Assembly (NCBI GenBank): GCA_017469845.1
Contig: JAFUFP010000052.1
Coordinates: 1 to 55,641, forward strand
Reading direction: 5' to 3'
DNA length: 55,641 nt
Origin: Bacteroidales bacterium
GTDB lineage: Bacteria > Bacteroidota > Bacteroidia > Bacteroidales > UBA932
The translations under genes and the position numbers were made by a program. Shown piece by piece: positions 33,166 to 41,944 of this stretch; position 1 is the stretch's first letter, and the number at the start of each line of letters is the position of its first letter. The notes beneath the pieces are model-generated. The model did not search any database. It was not told the origin of the DNA and saw only the letters and a program-made list of their open reading frames with translations.

Positions 33166-34182
33166 TTAAGAATTCTCGATTATCGTGGTGAGGAAATCGG
33201 TGATGTCAAGACCGGCGGCACGGACCATCTTCGGCACAAGCGACGCATTGGTCATACCGGGGATGATGTTGACCTCGAGGAAATAGAGCCCGTCCTCCCC
33301 ATAGATGTAATCAATCCTCACCAGACCTTTGCAACCGAGATGATGATATATCTTCTTGGTGGTCTCCTGGATGAAGGAGGATTTCTCCTGGCTAATGGGA
33401 GCGGGGCAGATTTCGCGGCTCAGGCCGTTGTACTTCGCCTCGTAGTCAAAATACTCGTTGTCAGTCACGATCTGGATGACGGGGAGAGTCTTGATTTCCC
33501 CGCCGTCAATGTATGCGGCGCAGGTGAACTCCTCTCCGGGAATAGCCTTCTCGACAATGACAGTAGGTCCTTCCGAGAAAGCGTAACGGATGGCTTTGGG
33601 AAGGTCCTCTTCCTTCTTCACCTTGGTGATACCGAAGCTGGATCCACCGTTGGTGGGCTTGACGAAAAGCGGGAGTCCGAGTTTTTCGACGGCGGCTTTG
33701 GAGAAGGCCTCAATGTCATGACCCTTGCGTACGAAAGTGTCAGGGGAAAGCTTCACGAAGTCAACGTCCCTGAGATAGCTCTTGCAGGAATACTTGTCGA
33801 ACACGACAGTGGTGACGAAAGCGTTGCAGCTGCTGAAAGGAACACCCAGCATCTCAAGATATCCCTGAAGCTGTCCGGTTTCACCGGGAGCTCCGTGCTG
33901 CATTATGTATGCGTAATCGAACTTTATCTTCTCACCGTACACATTTACGGAGAAATCGTTCTTGCTGACTTCGGGACGGGCCATTTCGGGGAAAGCGACC
34001 CTCATCGAATTCTTTTTCTTGAAAGCGACGAGCTGCCACTTGCCGAATCTGGCGAATATCTCATAAACATTGTACTCGGTTTCGTCGATATGGGAAGCCG
34101 TGTACTCCCCGCTACGGCAAGACACCTCCCACTCGGAGGAATCGCTTCCGTAGATTACCGCGATGTTGTTGTATTTTCCCAT
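33166..34182 (-). CDS. ddl: D-alanine-D-alanine ligase
   Basis: A 338-residue ATP-grasp enzyme making the D-Ala-D-Ala dipeptide for peptidoglycan. Visible: the N-terminal domain with QHGAPGETGQLQGYLE, the ATP loop KPTNGGSSFGITKV, and the C-terminal RIDYIYGEDGLYFLEVNIIPGMTNASLVPKM with metal-binding Glu and Asn. In place of the common EGxxGE active-site motif it reads HGAPGETG, a frequent Bacteroidota form. It is located 21 bases after the PBP1A gene, so two cell-wall genes are probably co-transcribed. Confidence 0.95.
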   Translation of the reverse strand: MGKYNNIAVIYGSDSSEWEVSCRSGEYTASHIDETEYNVYEIFARFGKWQLVAFKKKNSMRVAFPEMARPEVSKNDFSVNVYGEKIKFDYAYIMQHGAPGETGQLQGYLEMLGVPFSSCNAFVTTVVFDKYSCKSYLRDVDFVKLSPDTFVRKGHDIEAFSKAAVEKLGLPLFVKPTNGGSSFGITKVKKEEDLPKAIRYAFSEGPTVIVEKAIPGEEFTCAAYIDGGEIKTLPVIQIVTDNEYFDYEAKYNGLSREICPAPISQEKSSFIQETTKKIYHHLGCKGLVRIDYIYGEDGLYFLEVNIIPGMTNASLVPKMVRAAGLDITDFLTTIIENS

Positions 34183-34203
34183 GGATGGTGATATGGATAT
34201 GTA

Positions 34204-36558
34204 CTAGTCGAAATAAAAATCTGTCTCCTTCTCCTCCTGCGATGTTGTCGCATCGGAGTCCCCTCCGGTACAGTTGAGATCAACGTCGAATCCCGCCGGC
34301 TGGATGAACTTGTCGCTCTCGGATATTCCCAAAGAGCCGTCCTTGAGGACCTTGTTCATCCATATGCCCCAGATGGGGAGCGCCATGTTGGAACCGCCTC
34401 CCAGGGCAAGGGACTGGAAATGGACCTGACGGTCCTCTCCTCCAACCCAGATTCCCGCTGTGATTGAGGGGGTATAACCGATGAACCAACCGTCGGAGTT
34501 GTCATTCGTCGTTCCGGTCTTGCCACCGATTTCTCCCCTGAGGGCATATTTGCCGCGAAGACGGGAACCCGTTCCGCTTGTGATGACGCTCTGCATCATG
34601 TTCGCCATGAGGAAGGCGGTCTGCTCACTGATGGCCTCCCGCTTCCTGTTGGTGAATTCGGTAACAACGTTGCCCTGGTTGTCTTCGATCCTGGTGACGA
34701 ACATCGGAGAGATATAGACACCCTTCGAAGGGAAGGTGTTGTACGCTGAGACCATTTCATAGACGGAAATATCGGCCGAACCGACGCAAAGCGAGGGAAC
34801 GGCCTCAAGATGGCTTCCGATACCCATCTTCCTCATCATCTGGACAAGGGCGTCGGGCCCGAACTGCTTCATCAGATAAGCCGAAATGTTGTTCGACGAA
34901 TGCGTGAGTCCCCACTTGAGGGTAACGGTCTGACCGATCCATCCGGCATTGTCCGTGCTTCGCGGAGTCCAGGTCTGGTCCCCCATTATGAAGGTTTGGG
35001 GGACACATACCGTCCTGTCGCAAGGGGTCATACCCTCCTGCATGGCCAGGGTGTAGAGGAACGGCTTGACCGTGGAGCCCACCTGACGTTTGCCCTGACG
35101 CACGTTGTCGTACTTGAAATATCTGTAATTCGGTCCACCGACGTATGCCCTGATGTATCCGGTTTGCGGCTCGATGGCCATGAATGCGGCACGGAGGATT
35201 GACTTATAGTACTTGATGGAATCATCCGGAGTCATCGTCGTGTCGATATACCCTTTACCTTCCCATGAGAAAACCCTCATCTTGGCGGGCTCGGAGAAAG
35301 TCTTCATGATGTCAGCTTCGCTGAGACCTTCATTCTTGAGGACACGGTAACGGTCGCTCCATCTCCTGGCCTGGTTCATAACCCTGTCGATGGTCTCCTG
35401 GGGGACATCATTCGAGAACGGGGCGTTTTTCTTGGTCCTCAGATCCCTCCAGAAACTCTTCTGGAGATCCTTGCCCAGATGCTCGGCAACAGCCTCCTCG
35501 GCATACTTCTGCATCTTGTAATTGATGGTAGTGTATATCTTGAGGCCGTCGCGGTCTATGTCGTATTTTTCACCGTTGGGCTTTTTGGTCTTTTCGAGCC
35601 AGCCGTAGAGTTCATCATCCGCCCAAAGCAGGGAATCAACCGAGTAGTCTTCCTTCTGGGCATAGTCGGACCTCTTGGGCTTGGTCGCGTTCATGTAACG
35701 ACGGAGCATGTCCCGGAAATACGGAGCATGGCCGGCGTTGTGGTCCTGGATCTGGTACGAAAGGGAAATGGGGATCGCCTGTATCGAATCCTTTTCGGCC
35801 TTTGTGATGTATCCGGCCTTCTCCATCTGCCCGATCACGAAATTCCTCCTCACCAGGGACTTGTCCGGATTGAGGGCCGGGTTGTACCTGGTGGGCTTGT
35901 TCACCATTCCGATGAGGGTAGCGCTCTCCTCGACGGTGAGATCTTTAGGATCCTTTGCGAAGAAGGTCTGAGAAGCCGCTTTTATTCCGTAAGCGTTGCT
36001 GCCGAAGAAGATGCTGTTGAGATACATGTCGACGATTTCCTCCTTCGTGTAATCCCGCTCCAGCTTCACGGCCGTTATCCATTCCTTGAGTTTGATCCAG
36101 ACCATCTTGACCTTGGACCATCCGGGGATTTTGCTGGAGACGTCCGCCCTCGGATAGAGGGTCTTCGCAAGTTGCTGGGTGATGGTACTTCCTCCTCCCT
36201 GGCTCGAGTCGCTCATAAGGAGGGTTTTCACCAGAACTCGGCCGAGACTCTTGAAGTCGATGCCCGAATGGCGATAGAATCTCTGGTCCTCTGTCGCTAT
36301 GGCGGCCTCTATCACATAAGGGGAGAGTTCCTCATAGCTGACATAGGAACGGTTCTCTATATGGAATGTGGTAAGTACCTCCCCGTCCTGGGCGATCACC
36401 TGGGTCGCAAGCTTGTTGTCGGGGTTCTCGAGCTCCTCGAAAGAAGGTATGTCCGCGAAGGCCCATACCAGGAGCAGCATAAAGAAAATCGCGGCGAAGG
36501 GAACTGCCAACAATCCCCAGAACCATTTTGTCGCCTTTTTCCTGTTATCTTTTGTCAT
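34204..36558 (-). CDS. Penicillin-binding protein 1A, bifunctional
   Basis: A 784-residue class A PBP that polymerises glycan strands and cross-links peptides in the periplasm. A cytoplasmic N-terminus is followed by a membrane helix (about 12-32) and a GT51 glycosyltransferase domain (about 60-240) with the catalytic Glu in ATEDQRFYRHSGID and GGSTITQQLAKTL. The transpeptidase domain (about 430-730) has the Ser nucleophile in GSTVKPF, SSN in HSSNNIS and KTGTT. The C-terminus is Asp/Glu/Thr-rich. First gene of PBP1A-ddl-prmC. Confidence 0.95.
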   Translation of the reverse strand: MTKDNRKKATKWFWGLLAVPFAAIFFMLLLVWAFADIPSFEELENPDNKLATQVIAQDGEVLTTFHIENRSYVSYEELSPYVIEAAIATEDQRFYRHSGIDFKSLGRVLVKTLLMSDSSQGGGSTITQQLAKTLYPRADVSSKIPGWSKVKMVWIKLKEWITAVKLERDYTKEEIVDMYLNSIFFGSNAYGIKAASQTFFAKDPKDLTVEESATLIGMVNKPTRYNPALNPDKSLVRRNFVIGQMEKAGYITKAEKDSIQAIPISLSYQIQDHNAGHAPYFRDMLRRYMNATKPKRSDYAQKEDYSVDSLLWADDELYGWLEKTKKPNGEKYDIDRDGLKIYTTINYKMQKYAEEAVAEHLGKDLQKSFWRDLRTKKNAPFSNDVPQETIDRVMNQARRWSDRYRVLKNEGLSEADIMKTFSEPAKMRVFSWEGKGYIDTTMTPDDSIKYYKSILRAAFMAIEPQTGYIRAYVGGPNYRYFKYDNVRQGKRQVGSTVKPFLYTLAMQEGMTPCDRTVCVPQTFIMGDQTWTPRSTDNAGWIGQTVTLKWGLTHSSNNISAYLMKQFGPDALVQMMRKMGIGSHLEAVPSLCVGSADISVYEMVSAYNTFPSKGVYISPMFVTRIEDNQGNVVTEFTNRKREAISEQTAFLMANMMQSVITSGTGSRLRGKYALRGEIGGKTGTTNDNSDGWFIGYTPSITAGIWVGGEDRQVHFQSLALGGGSNMALPIWGIWMNKVLKDGSLGISESDKFIQPAGFDVDLNCTGGDSDATTSQEEKETDFYFD

Positions 36559-36692
36559 AAGGTAATCCTGTTAATTGCATTCGCCTGATAAGCACCATTT
36601 TCCGTCATCTGCGGGAAACTGTCCGCAGCCTTTCCTCCGACATGGTGGGAGAGGAAAAAAGTTCGCCTACGGCGAGGTATCAATCCAAACTA

Positions 36693-36700
36693 CAAAAGTA
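36693..36700 (-). promoter_or_regulatory. -7 element upstream of the PBP1A gene
   Basis: TACTTTTG on the minus strand matches the consensus; no -33 at normal spacing. The leader to the start codon would be about 130 bases. Confidence 0.4.
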
Positions 36701-36708
36701 CCAAAAAA

Positions 36709-36741
36709 TTTGGAAAATTTGAGAGATTGTGATTTACTTTG
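36709..36741 (+). promoter_or_regulatory. Promoter of topA
   Basis: TTTG (36709-36712), a 21-base spacer and TTACTTTG (36734-36741, one mismatch) fit the Bacteroidota promoter, 28 bases before the start codon. Confidence 0.5.
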
Positions 36742-36756
36742 CAGCCGCAACTCATT

Positions 36757-36765
36757 AAAGGAGGT
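36757..36765 (+). promoter_or_regulatory. Strong Shine-Dalgarno site before topA
   Basis: AAAGGAGGT lies three bases before the ATG at 36769. A near-perfect anti-16S match is unusual in this phylum, where most genes in this window show none. It also decides the start over the in-frame ATG at 36739. Confidence 0.7.
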
Positions 36766-36768
36766 AGT

Positions 36769-39294
36769 ATGGAGGAAAATTTGGTAATCGTAGAGTCTCC
36801 TGAAAAAGCGAGAACTATCCAGAACTTTTTGGGCAAGGAAAATTTCGTCGTAAGGCCCAGCAAAGGACATATCCGCGATCTGCAGGACAAGAAACTCAGC
36901 ATAGACATAGAACATGGTTTCACACCCGAATATGTCATCCCCGATGACAAGAAAAAGATCGTCTCGGAGCTGAAGAAACTTGCCAAAGGCGCCAAGACAG
37001 TCTGGCTGGCATCCGATGAAGACCGCGAGGGAGAAGCCATTTCATGGCACCTTGCGGAAGCTCTGGGTCTTGACGTAAAGACCACCAAGAGGATAGTTTT
37101 CCATGAGATTACCAAGGACGCCATTCTCAACGCCATACAGAATCCAAGGACCATCAACATGGACCTTGTGAACGCACAGCAGGCCAGAAGGGTGCTCGAC
37201 CGTCTGGTCGGATTCGAACTTTCACCGGTCCTGTGGAGAAAAGTACAGCCCAAGCTGTCCGCCGGAAGGGTGCAGAGCGTGGCCCTGAGGCTTGTCGTCG
37301 ACAGGGAACGTGAGATACTGGCATTCCCCAGAGAACAGTACTACAACGTTGAAGCCTCCTTCCACCCCGAGGGAACCCAGGCCTCCGTGAAAGTGAAGGC
37401 CATCCTCGAGAAGAAATTCAAGGGCATGGACGAGGCGAGACAATTCCTTCAGGACAGCATCGGAGCCGTTTTCACCGTGGCTTCAAAAGAGCAGAAGGAA
37501 GGAGCACGCTATCCCGCTCCCCCTTTCACCACATCAACCCTCCAGCAGGAAGCATCCAGAAAACTGCACTTCCCCGTCAGCCTCACGATGAGAATCGCCC
37601 AGCAGCTCTACGAAAGGGGACTCATAACCTATATGAGGACGGACTCCACAAACCTGTCAACCCTCGCCATCGGGACCGCAAAGGATTTCATCATAAAGAA
37701 CTTCGGTGAAGAGTACTCCAAGGTAAGGCAGTTCAAGACCAAGACCAAAGGCGCACAGGAAGCGCACGAAGCCATAAGGCCGACCTTCATAGGCAACACC
37801 ACCATCGAAGGCACCGAACAGGAAAAGAAACTCTACGACCTCATCTGGAAAAGGACAGTCGCCTCACAGATGGCCGACGCGAAGGTTCTCCGCACCGAAA
37901 TAAAGGTCAATTCCGACAAACGCAGCGAGAAATTCATCATACAGGCCACCGAAATCCTTTTCGAGGGATTCCTCAAACTCTACATCGAGGGAACGGACGA
38001 CGCTCCCGAGGAGGAAGGTGAAGTCCTTCTCCCCGAAATCCACGAAGGCGACAGGATGGACCTCAAAGCCCTCGGAGCCAACTGCAAGTTCACGACCCCG
38101 CCTCCCAGATATTCCGACGCGACCCTCATCAAAAAACTCGAGGAACTCGAAATCGGAAGGCCTTCGACTTACGCTCCGACCATCACTACCCTCACAACGG
38201 GCAGGGGTTACATCATAAAGGGTGACAAGCCGGGTGAGAAGATTCCGGTGAAGAACCTCGTGGTCAAAGGCGGCAAGATCGAGGAAGTGTCCAAGACCGA
38301 GACGGTGGGAGCGGAAAAAGGCAAACTCCTCCCCCAGGAAATAGGCATGATCGTTACGGACTTCCTTACGGCCAACTTCAACGAGGTGATGGACTACCAT
38401 TTCACCGCATCCGTGGAAGAAGATTTCGACCAGATAGCCAGAGGCGAGAAGGAATGGAACAACGTCATCTCCGAGTTCTACAACCCCTTCCACAAGAAGG
38501 TGGACACGGTGCTCAATGACGGTATCTACAACCATGTGAGCCGTGAACTCGGCATAGACCCTTCCGACGGCAAGATGCTGGTCGCGAAATTCGGGCAATG
38601 GGGTCCCTATATCCAGAAGGGAGAAGGGGAGGACCGTCAGTTCGCGAGACTTTCTCCAGGCCAGCTCATCGAAAGCATCACCCTCGAAGACGCCCTGAAA
38701 CTATTCCAGCTCCCCAGGACCGTCGGCCAGCACGAAGGCGTCGACATAATAGCGACCAAAGGCCGTTTCGGCCCTTACCTCAAATACGGTGACAAGAACG
38801 TATCGATCCCCAAGGGGAAAGACCCTTTAAACATCACCCTTGAGGAATGCGTCGCCCTTCTGGGAAATCCGGAGAACGGAAAAGCCTCCGGCAATGTCGT
38901 TGCGGAATATAAGGACATCGACGTCCAGGTCATAAACGGACGCTATGGACTTTACATCAAGCATGCGGGTTCCAACGTGAGGATTCCGAAGGGTCTGACC
39001 GCAGCTGACCTCACCGCCGAGAAGTGCCAGGCCATCATCTCCGGGGAATCCTCCACCGGCGGATCTTCTTCCACCCAGGAAGTGATTCTCGAATACAAGG
39101 ACATTGATGTCCAGGTGATAAACGGCAAATACGGTCCCTACATCAAACATGCCGGCGCGAATTACAGGATCCCCAAGGAAAAAGTCGCGAAGGACCTTTC
39201 GCTGCAGGAGTGCAATGAGATCATTTCCGGCACCCCCACCGGCAGCAGCGCAAGAAGAAGCAAATTCTCGAAAACCGCTAAAAAGAAGGCATAG
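36769..39294 (+). CDS. topA: DNA topoisomerase I
   Basis: An 841-residue type IA topoisomerase that relaxes negative supercoils. The TOPRIM domain is at 1-130, with VESPEKARTI, an acidic cluster in SDEDREGEAISWH, and the catalytic Tyr in LITYMRTDST near residue 290. Instead of C-terminal zinc fingers it ends in several Lys/Gly-rich topoisomerase C-terminal repeats (about 610-830), two of them almost identical (EYKDIDVQVING followed by YGxYIKHAG), and a basic tail. The two closest repeats are also similar in DNA (38906-38991 and 39090-39175). Bacteroidota topA proteins often use this form. Confidence 0.95.
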   Translation: MEENLVIVESPEKARTIQNFLGKENFVVRPSKGHIRDLQDKKLSIDIEHGFTPEYVIPDDKKKIVSELKKLAKGAKTVWLASDEDREGEAISWHLAEALGLDVKTTKRIVFHEITKDAILNAIQNPRTINMDLVNAQQARRVLDRLVGFELSPVLWRKVQPKLSAGRVQSVALRLVVDREREILAFPREQYYNVEASFHPEGTQASVKVKAILEKKFKGMDEARQFLQDSIGAVFTVASKEQKEGARYPAPPFTTSTLQQEASRKLHFPVSLTMRIAQQLYERGLITYMRTDSTNLSTLAIGTAKDFIIKNFGEEYSKVRQFKTKTKGAQEAHEAIRPTFIGNTTIEGTEQEKKLYDLIWKRTVASQMADAKVLRTEIKVNSDKRSEKFIIQATEILFEGFLKLYIEGTDDAPEEEGEVLLPEIHEGDRMDLKALGANCKFTTPPPRYSDATLIKKLEELEIGRPSTYAPTITTLTTGRGYIIKGDKPGEKIPVKNLVVKGGKIEEVSKTETVGAEKGKLLPQEIGMIVTDFLTANFNEVMDYHFTASVEEDFDQIARGEKEWNNVISEFYNPFHKKVDTVLNDGIYNHVSRELGIDPSDGKMLVAKFGQWGPYIQKGEGEDRQFARLSPGQLIESITLEDALKLFQLPRTVGQHEGVDIIATKGRFGPYLKYGDKNVSIPKGKDPLNITLEECVALLGNPENGKASGNVVAEYKDIDVQVINGRYGLYIKHAGSNVRIPKGLTAADLTAEKCQAIISGESSTGGSSSTQEVILEYKDIDVQVINGKYGPYIKHAGANYRIPKEKVAKDLSLQECNEIISGTPTGSSARRSKFSKTAKKKA

Positions 39295-39404
39295 ACAACG
39301 AAAAGAAACCTTCCAAAAACGACAAACCGGAAGATTTTAGTGTCGGGTACTTGAAATATGTAACTTTTTCGGTCGCAGATTATTCTTTTTTTAAAAATAA
39401 TCTC

Positions 39405-39412
39405 TATTTTTG
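39405..39412 (+). promoter_or_regulatory. -7 element upstream of the Lrp-type regulator gene
   Basis: TATTTTTG fits TAnnTTTG; the start codon is 29 bases downstream and no -33 match is seen. Confidence 0.4.
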
Positions 39413-39440
39413 CAACCGACATTGTTATAATTCGTAAGTT

Positions 39441-39950
39441 ATGCCCAGCTATCACATTGATCAGACCGACCAGAAGATCCTTTCCTTCCTGGTCAAGAAT
39501 GCAAGAATGCCCTTCCTCGAGATCGCCCGCGAATGCGGTGTTTCCGGCGCTGCGATACACCAGAGGGTCAAAAGGTTGGAAGCCAACGGTGTCATAACCG
39601 GATCAAGGCTCCTGGTCAAGCCCCAGGCTCTGGGTCTGAATGTATGCGCATTTGTAAGCATCTCCCTCTCCGAGGCCAGCAAATACAACGAGGTTGTCGC
39701 AAGTCTGAAGAAAATTCCCGAAGTCGTGGAATGCCACTTCGTAACCGGCAAATATGCCCTCCTCGTCAAGATATACTGCCTTGACAACGACCACTTGATG
39801 GAAGTCCTGCTGAATACGATACAGAAGATTCCGTACATCCTCGCTACCGATACCATGATCGCCCTCGACGAGGCTATCGACCGTCAGGTATGGGTCAAGG
39901 ATTACAAGAGCACGAGTTTCTCATCCGCTTCAGCGAAGGAGAAGGAATAG
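39441..39950 (+). CDS. Lrp/AsnC family transcriptional regulator
   Basis: A 169-residue DNA-binding protein. The N-terminal helix-turn-helix (about 5-55) starts with IDQTDQKILSFLVKNARMPFLEIA and includes GAAIHQRVKRLEANGVITG. The C-terminal ligand-binding RAM/ACT-like domain (about 65-150) has VVECHFVTGKYALLVKI. Family members bind amino acids and regulate amino-acid metabolism. Its targets cannot be read here; the neighbouring genes (topA, ispD) give no hint. A Ser-rich tail closes the protein. A terminator follows at 39975. Confidence 0.93.
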   Translation: MPSYHIDQTDQKILSFLVKNARMPFLEIARECGVSGAAIHQRVKRLEANGVITGSRLLVKPQALGLNVCAFVSISLSEASKYNEVVASLKKIPEVVECHFVTGKYALLVKIYCLDNDHLMEVLLNTIQKIPYILATDTMIALDEAIDRQVWVKDYKSTSFSSASAKEKE

Positions 39951-39974
39951 CTCCCGTGGAGTGAACTGATTTAC

Positions 39975-40006
39975 GAAGACGGCCACCTTTTCGGGTGGCC
40001 GTCTTC
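39975..40006. terminator. Bidirectional terminator between the Lrp gene and ispD
   Basis: GAAGACGGCCACC (39975-39987) pairs perfectly over 13 base pairs with GGTGGCCGTCTTC (39994-40006) around a TTTTCG loop. Confidence 0.8.
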
Positions 40007-40035
40007 AGTAATTCATCCCGGAAACCGCAGTCGCT

Positions 40036-40773
40036 TTACCGGTGAGATTCCCGACGGAGATCCTCCTGCATTTTCATTACAGCCTCCGCTATATACAGAT
40101 CTTCCGGAGTCGTAATCTTGATGTTGAACCTCTCTCCCGGGAAATAGTCCACAGGGACGCCGGCAGCCTCCACGACAGAGGCGTCATCGGTGAATGAAGT
40201 GTCATAGGGCTGATTGTATGCCTTTTTCAGAACGTCGGAAAGGAACAACTGTGGCGTCTGCGCTCCGAAGACTTCGCTTCGGTCGATCTTCCTGTCCGGA
40301 ATCCCCTGGAGACGGTTGACGCCGTCCTCTCCGGTAACTTTCCTGACGGCCTTCAGCGTGTCGACGGAAGGGACAACAGGCACGAGGGCTTCGGTGTTTT
40401 CCGCAGCCTCGAACATCGAAGAGATCATCCCTGCCGAGAGCAGCGGACGGACTCCGTCATGCACCGCTACGATGACTCCCGAAGGAACCCTGGAAAGGGC
40501 GTTCCGCACGGAATGGAAACGGGTAATGCCGCCCTTGACCAGAGTCTGAGGGCAGGAGAAGTTCTTTTCCTGGCAATATTCCTTCCAAGAAACGATGCTC
40601 TCAGAAGGAAGAACCGTTATCACTCTCAGAGAGGGATCAGCTTCCATGAAACGTTCGATGGTCCTCTGAAGAATGGCCTTGCCGTCCAGAAGCAGAAACT
40701 GCTTCGGCACCTTGCTTCCCATCCTGGACCCGTGACCCGCGGCGGTCACTATGAGGTAATGTTGCTTTGCCAT
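40036..40773 (-). CDS. ispD: 2-C-methyl-D-erythritol 4-phosphate cytidylyltransferase
   Basis: A 245-residue enzyme of the non-mevalonate isoprenoid pathway (MEP + CTP to CDP-ME). The nucleotide-binding motif AAGHGSRMGSKVPKQF begins near residue 11. HDGVRPLLS is the second family signature, and FTDDASVVE the third. Start at 40773 (MAKQHYLIVTAAG) rather than 40833, as this gives the family N-terminus. It is transcribed alone, divergent from mreB. Confidence 0.95.
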   Translation of the reverse strand: MAKQHYLIVTAAGHGSRMGSKVPKQFLLLDGKAILQRTIERFMEADPSLRVITVLPSESIVSWKEYCQEKNFSCPQTLVKGGITRFHSVRNALSRVPSGVIVAVHDGVRPLLSAGMISSMFEAAENTEALVPVVPSVDTLKAVRKVTGEDGVNRLQGIPDRKIDRSEVFGAQTPQLFLSDVLKKAYNQPYDTSFTDDASVVEAAGVPVDYFPGERFNIKITTPEDLYIAEAVMKMQEDLRRESHR

Positions 40774-40813
40774 AATCGTACTCTGAAATCGGGTTGAAAT
40801 ATCACCCGGACAA

Positions 40814-40821
40814 CAAAGGTA
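40814..40821 (-). promoter_or_regulatory. -7 element upstream of ispD
   Basis: TACCTTTG on the minus strand, 40 bases before the start codon; no clear -33 at normal spacing. Confidence 0.45.
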
Positions 40822-40848
40822 ATATTTTTTCAAGTGAATATTTTTTCG

Positions 40849-40856
40849 TACTTTTG
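40849..40856 (+). promoter_or_regulatory. -7 element upstream of the mreB operon
   Basis: TACTTTTG fits TAnnTTTG, 51 bases before the mreB start codon; no convincing -33 element. Confidence 0.45.
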
Positions 40857-40907
40857 ACCCAAATTATTTCAAAGGAAACATTCGACTACAAGCAAGACGA
40901 ACTGAAT

Positions 40908-41930
40908 ATGGCATTTTCGTTTTTGACTCAAGAACTTGCGATAGATCTCGGTACTGCGAACACCGTCATTTTCCAGAATGACCAGATAGTACTTGATGAG
41001 CCGAGCATCGTCGCTATAGACAATAATACGGGGAAATGCATCGCCCTGGGCCAGAAAGCCAAACTGATGCACGAAAGGGTGAATCCCGGCATCAAAACAA
41101 TACGTCCTCTCCGTGACGGAGTCATTGCGGACTTCAACGCCGCGGAGATGATGATAAGGGGATTCATCAAGCAGGTGAACAGCAAGCACCGTTCCCTTTT
41201 CAATCCCAACCTCAGGATTGTCGTCGGAATTCCCTCGGGAAGTACCGAAGTTGAAATCAGAGCTGTCCGCGACTCTTCCGAGCACGCCGGCGGCCGTGAC
41301 GTATTCCTCATCTACGAGCCTATGGCCGCAGCACTGGGAATCGGTCTTGACGTTGAAGCCCCGAAAGGAAACATGGTTGTCGATATCGGCGGCGGTACCA
41401 CCGAAATAGCCGTCATCTCCCTCGGAGGAATTGTCGAGCAGGACAGTATCCGTACTGCCGGTGACGAATTCACTGCGGACATCCAGAATTACCTCAAGCA
41501 GCAGCACAATATCCGCGTCGGTGAGATAACCGCCGAGAAGATAAAGATCGCTGTCGGTGCCGTCATCCCCGAGTTGGACGACGAACCGGAACCTTTCATC
41601 GCAAGAGGACCTAACCTCATGACGGCTCACCCGGTTGACGCCACCATCACCTATCAGGAAATAGCCCATTGCCTTGACAAGTCCGTGGCGAAAATCGAAG
41701 CATCAGTTCTCCACGTCCTCGAGCAGACTCCTCCTGAGCTGTATTCCGACATCGTCGAGAACGGTATATTCCTATCTGGCGGAGGAGCCCTTCTCAGGGG
41801 TCTTGACAAACGTCTTTCGGAAAAGGTCAATATCCCGTTCCATGTGGCAGAGGATCCCTTGAGAGCTGTAGCGAGAGGAACCTGCATCGCACTGAAGAAC
41901 GCGGGCAACTACTCATTCCTCATGAGATAG
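40908..41930 (+). CDS. mreB: Rod shape-determining protein MreB
   Basis: A 340-residue bacterial actin that polymerises under the inner membrane and guides lateral wall synthesis. The phosphate-1 motif AIDLGTANT is near residue 10, the phosphate-2 motif DIGGGTTEIAV near 158, and the adenosine motif LSGGGALLRGL near 285. The ATG at 40908 (MAFSFLTQE, amphipathic N-terminus) is chosen over 40794, which overlaps the promoter. It heads mreB-mreC-mreD-mrdA-rodA, the full elongasome set. Confidence 0.97.
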   Translation: MAFSFLTQELAIDLGTANTVIFQNDQIVLDEPSIVAIDNNTGKCIALGQKAKLMHERVNPGIKTIRPLRDGVIADFNAAEMMIRGFIKQVNSKHRSLFNPNLRIVVGIPSGSTEVEIRAVRDSSEHAGGRDVFLIYEPMAAALGIGLDVEAPKGNMVVDIGGGTTEIAVISLGGIVEQDSIRTAGDEFTADIQNYLKQQHNIRVGEITAEKIKIAVGAVIPELDDEPEPFIARGPNLMTAHPVDATITYQEIAHCLDKSVAKIEASVLHVLEQTPPELYSDIVENGIFLSGGGALLRGLDKRLSEKVNIPFHVAEDPLRAVARGTCIALKNAGNYSFLMR

Positions 41931-41944
41931 CTCCGATTCTGTCA

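Noticed and set aside
35479..36588. A 369-residue open frame antisense to the PBP1A gene
   Set aside because: Covers the conserved glycosyltransferase domain of PBP1A in reverse and shows only low-complexity Gly/Leu/Val/Arg composition.
38740..39240. Repeated DNA segments resembling a short repeat array
   Set aside because: They are the coding sequence of the topoisomerase C-terminal repeats, with protein-level conservation, and have no spacer regularity of a CRISPR array.
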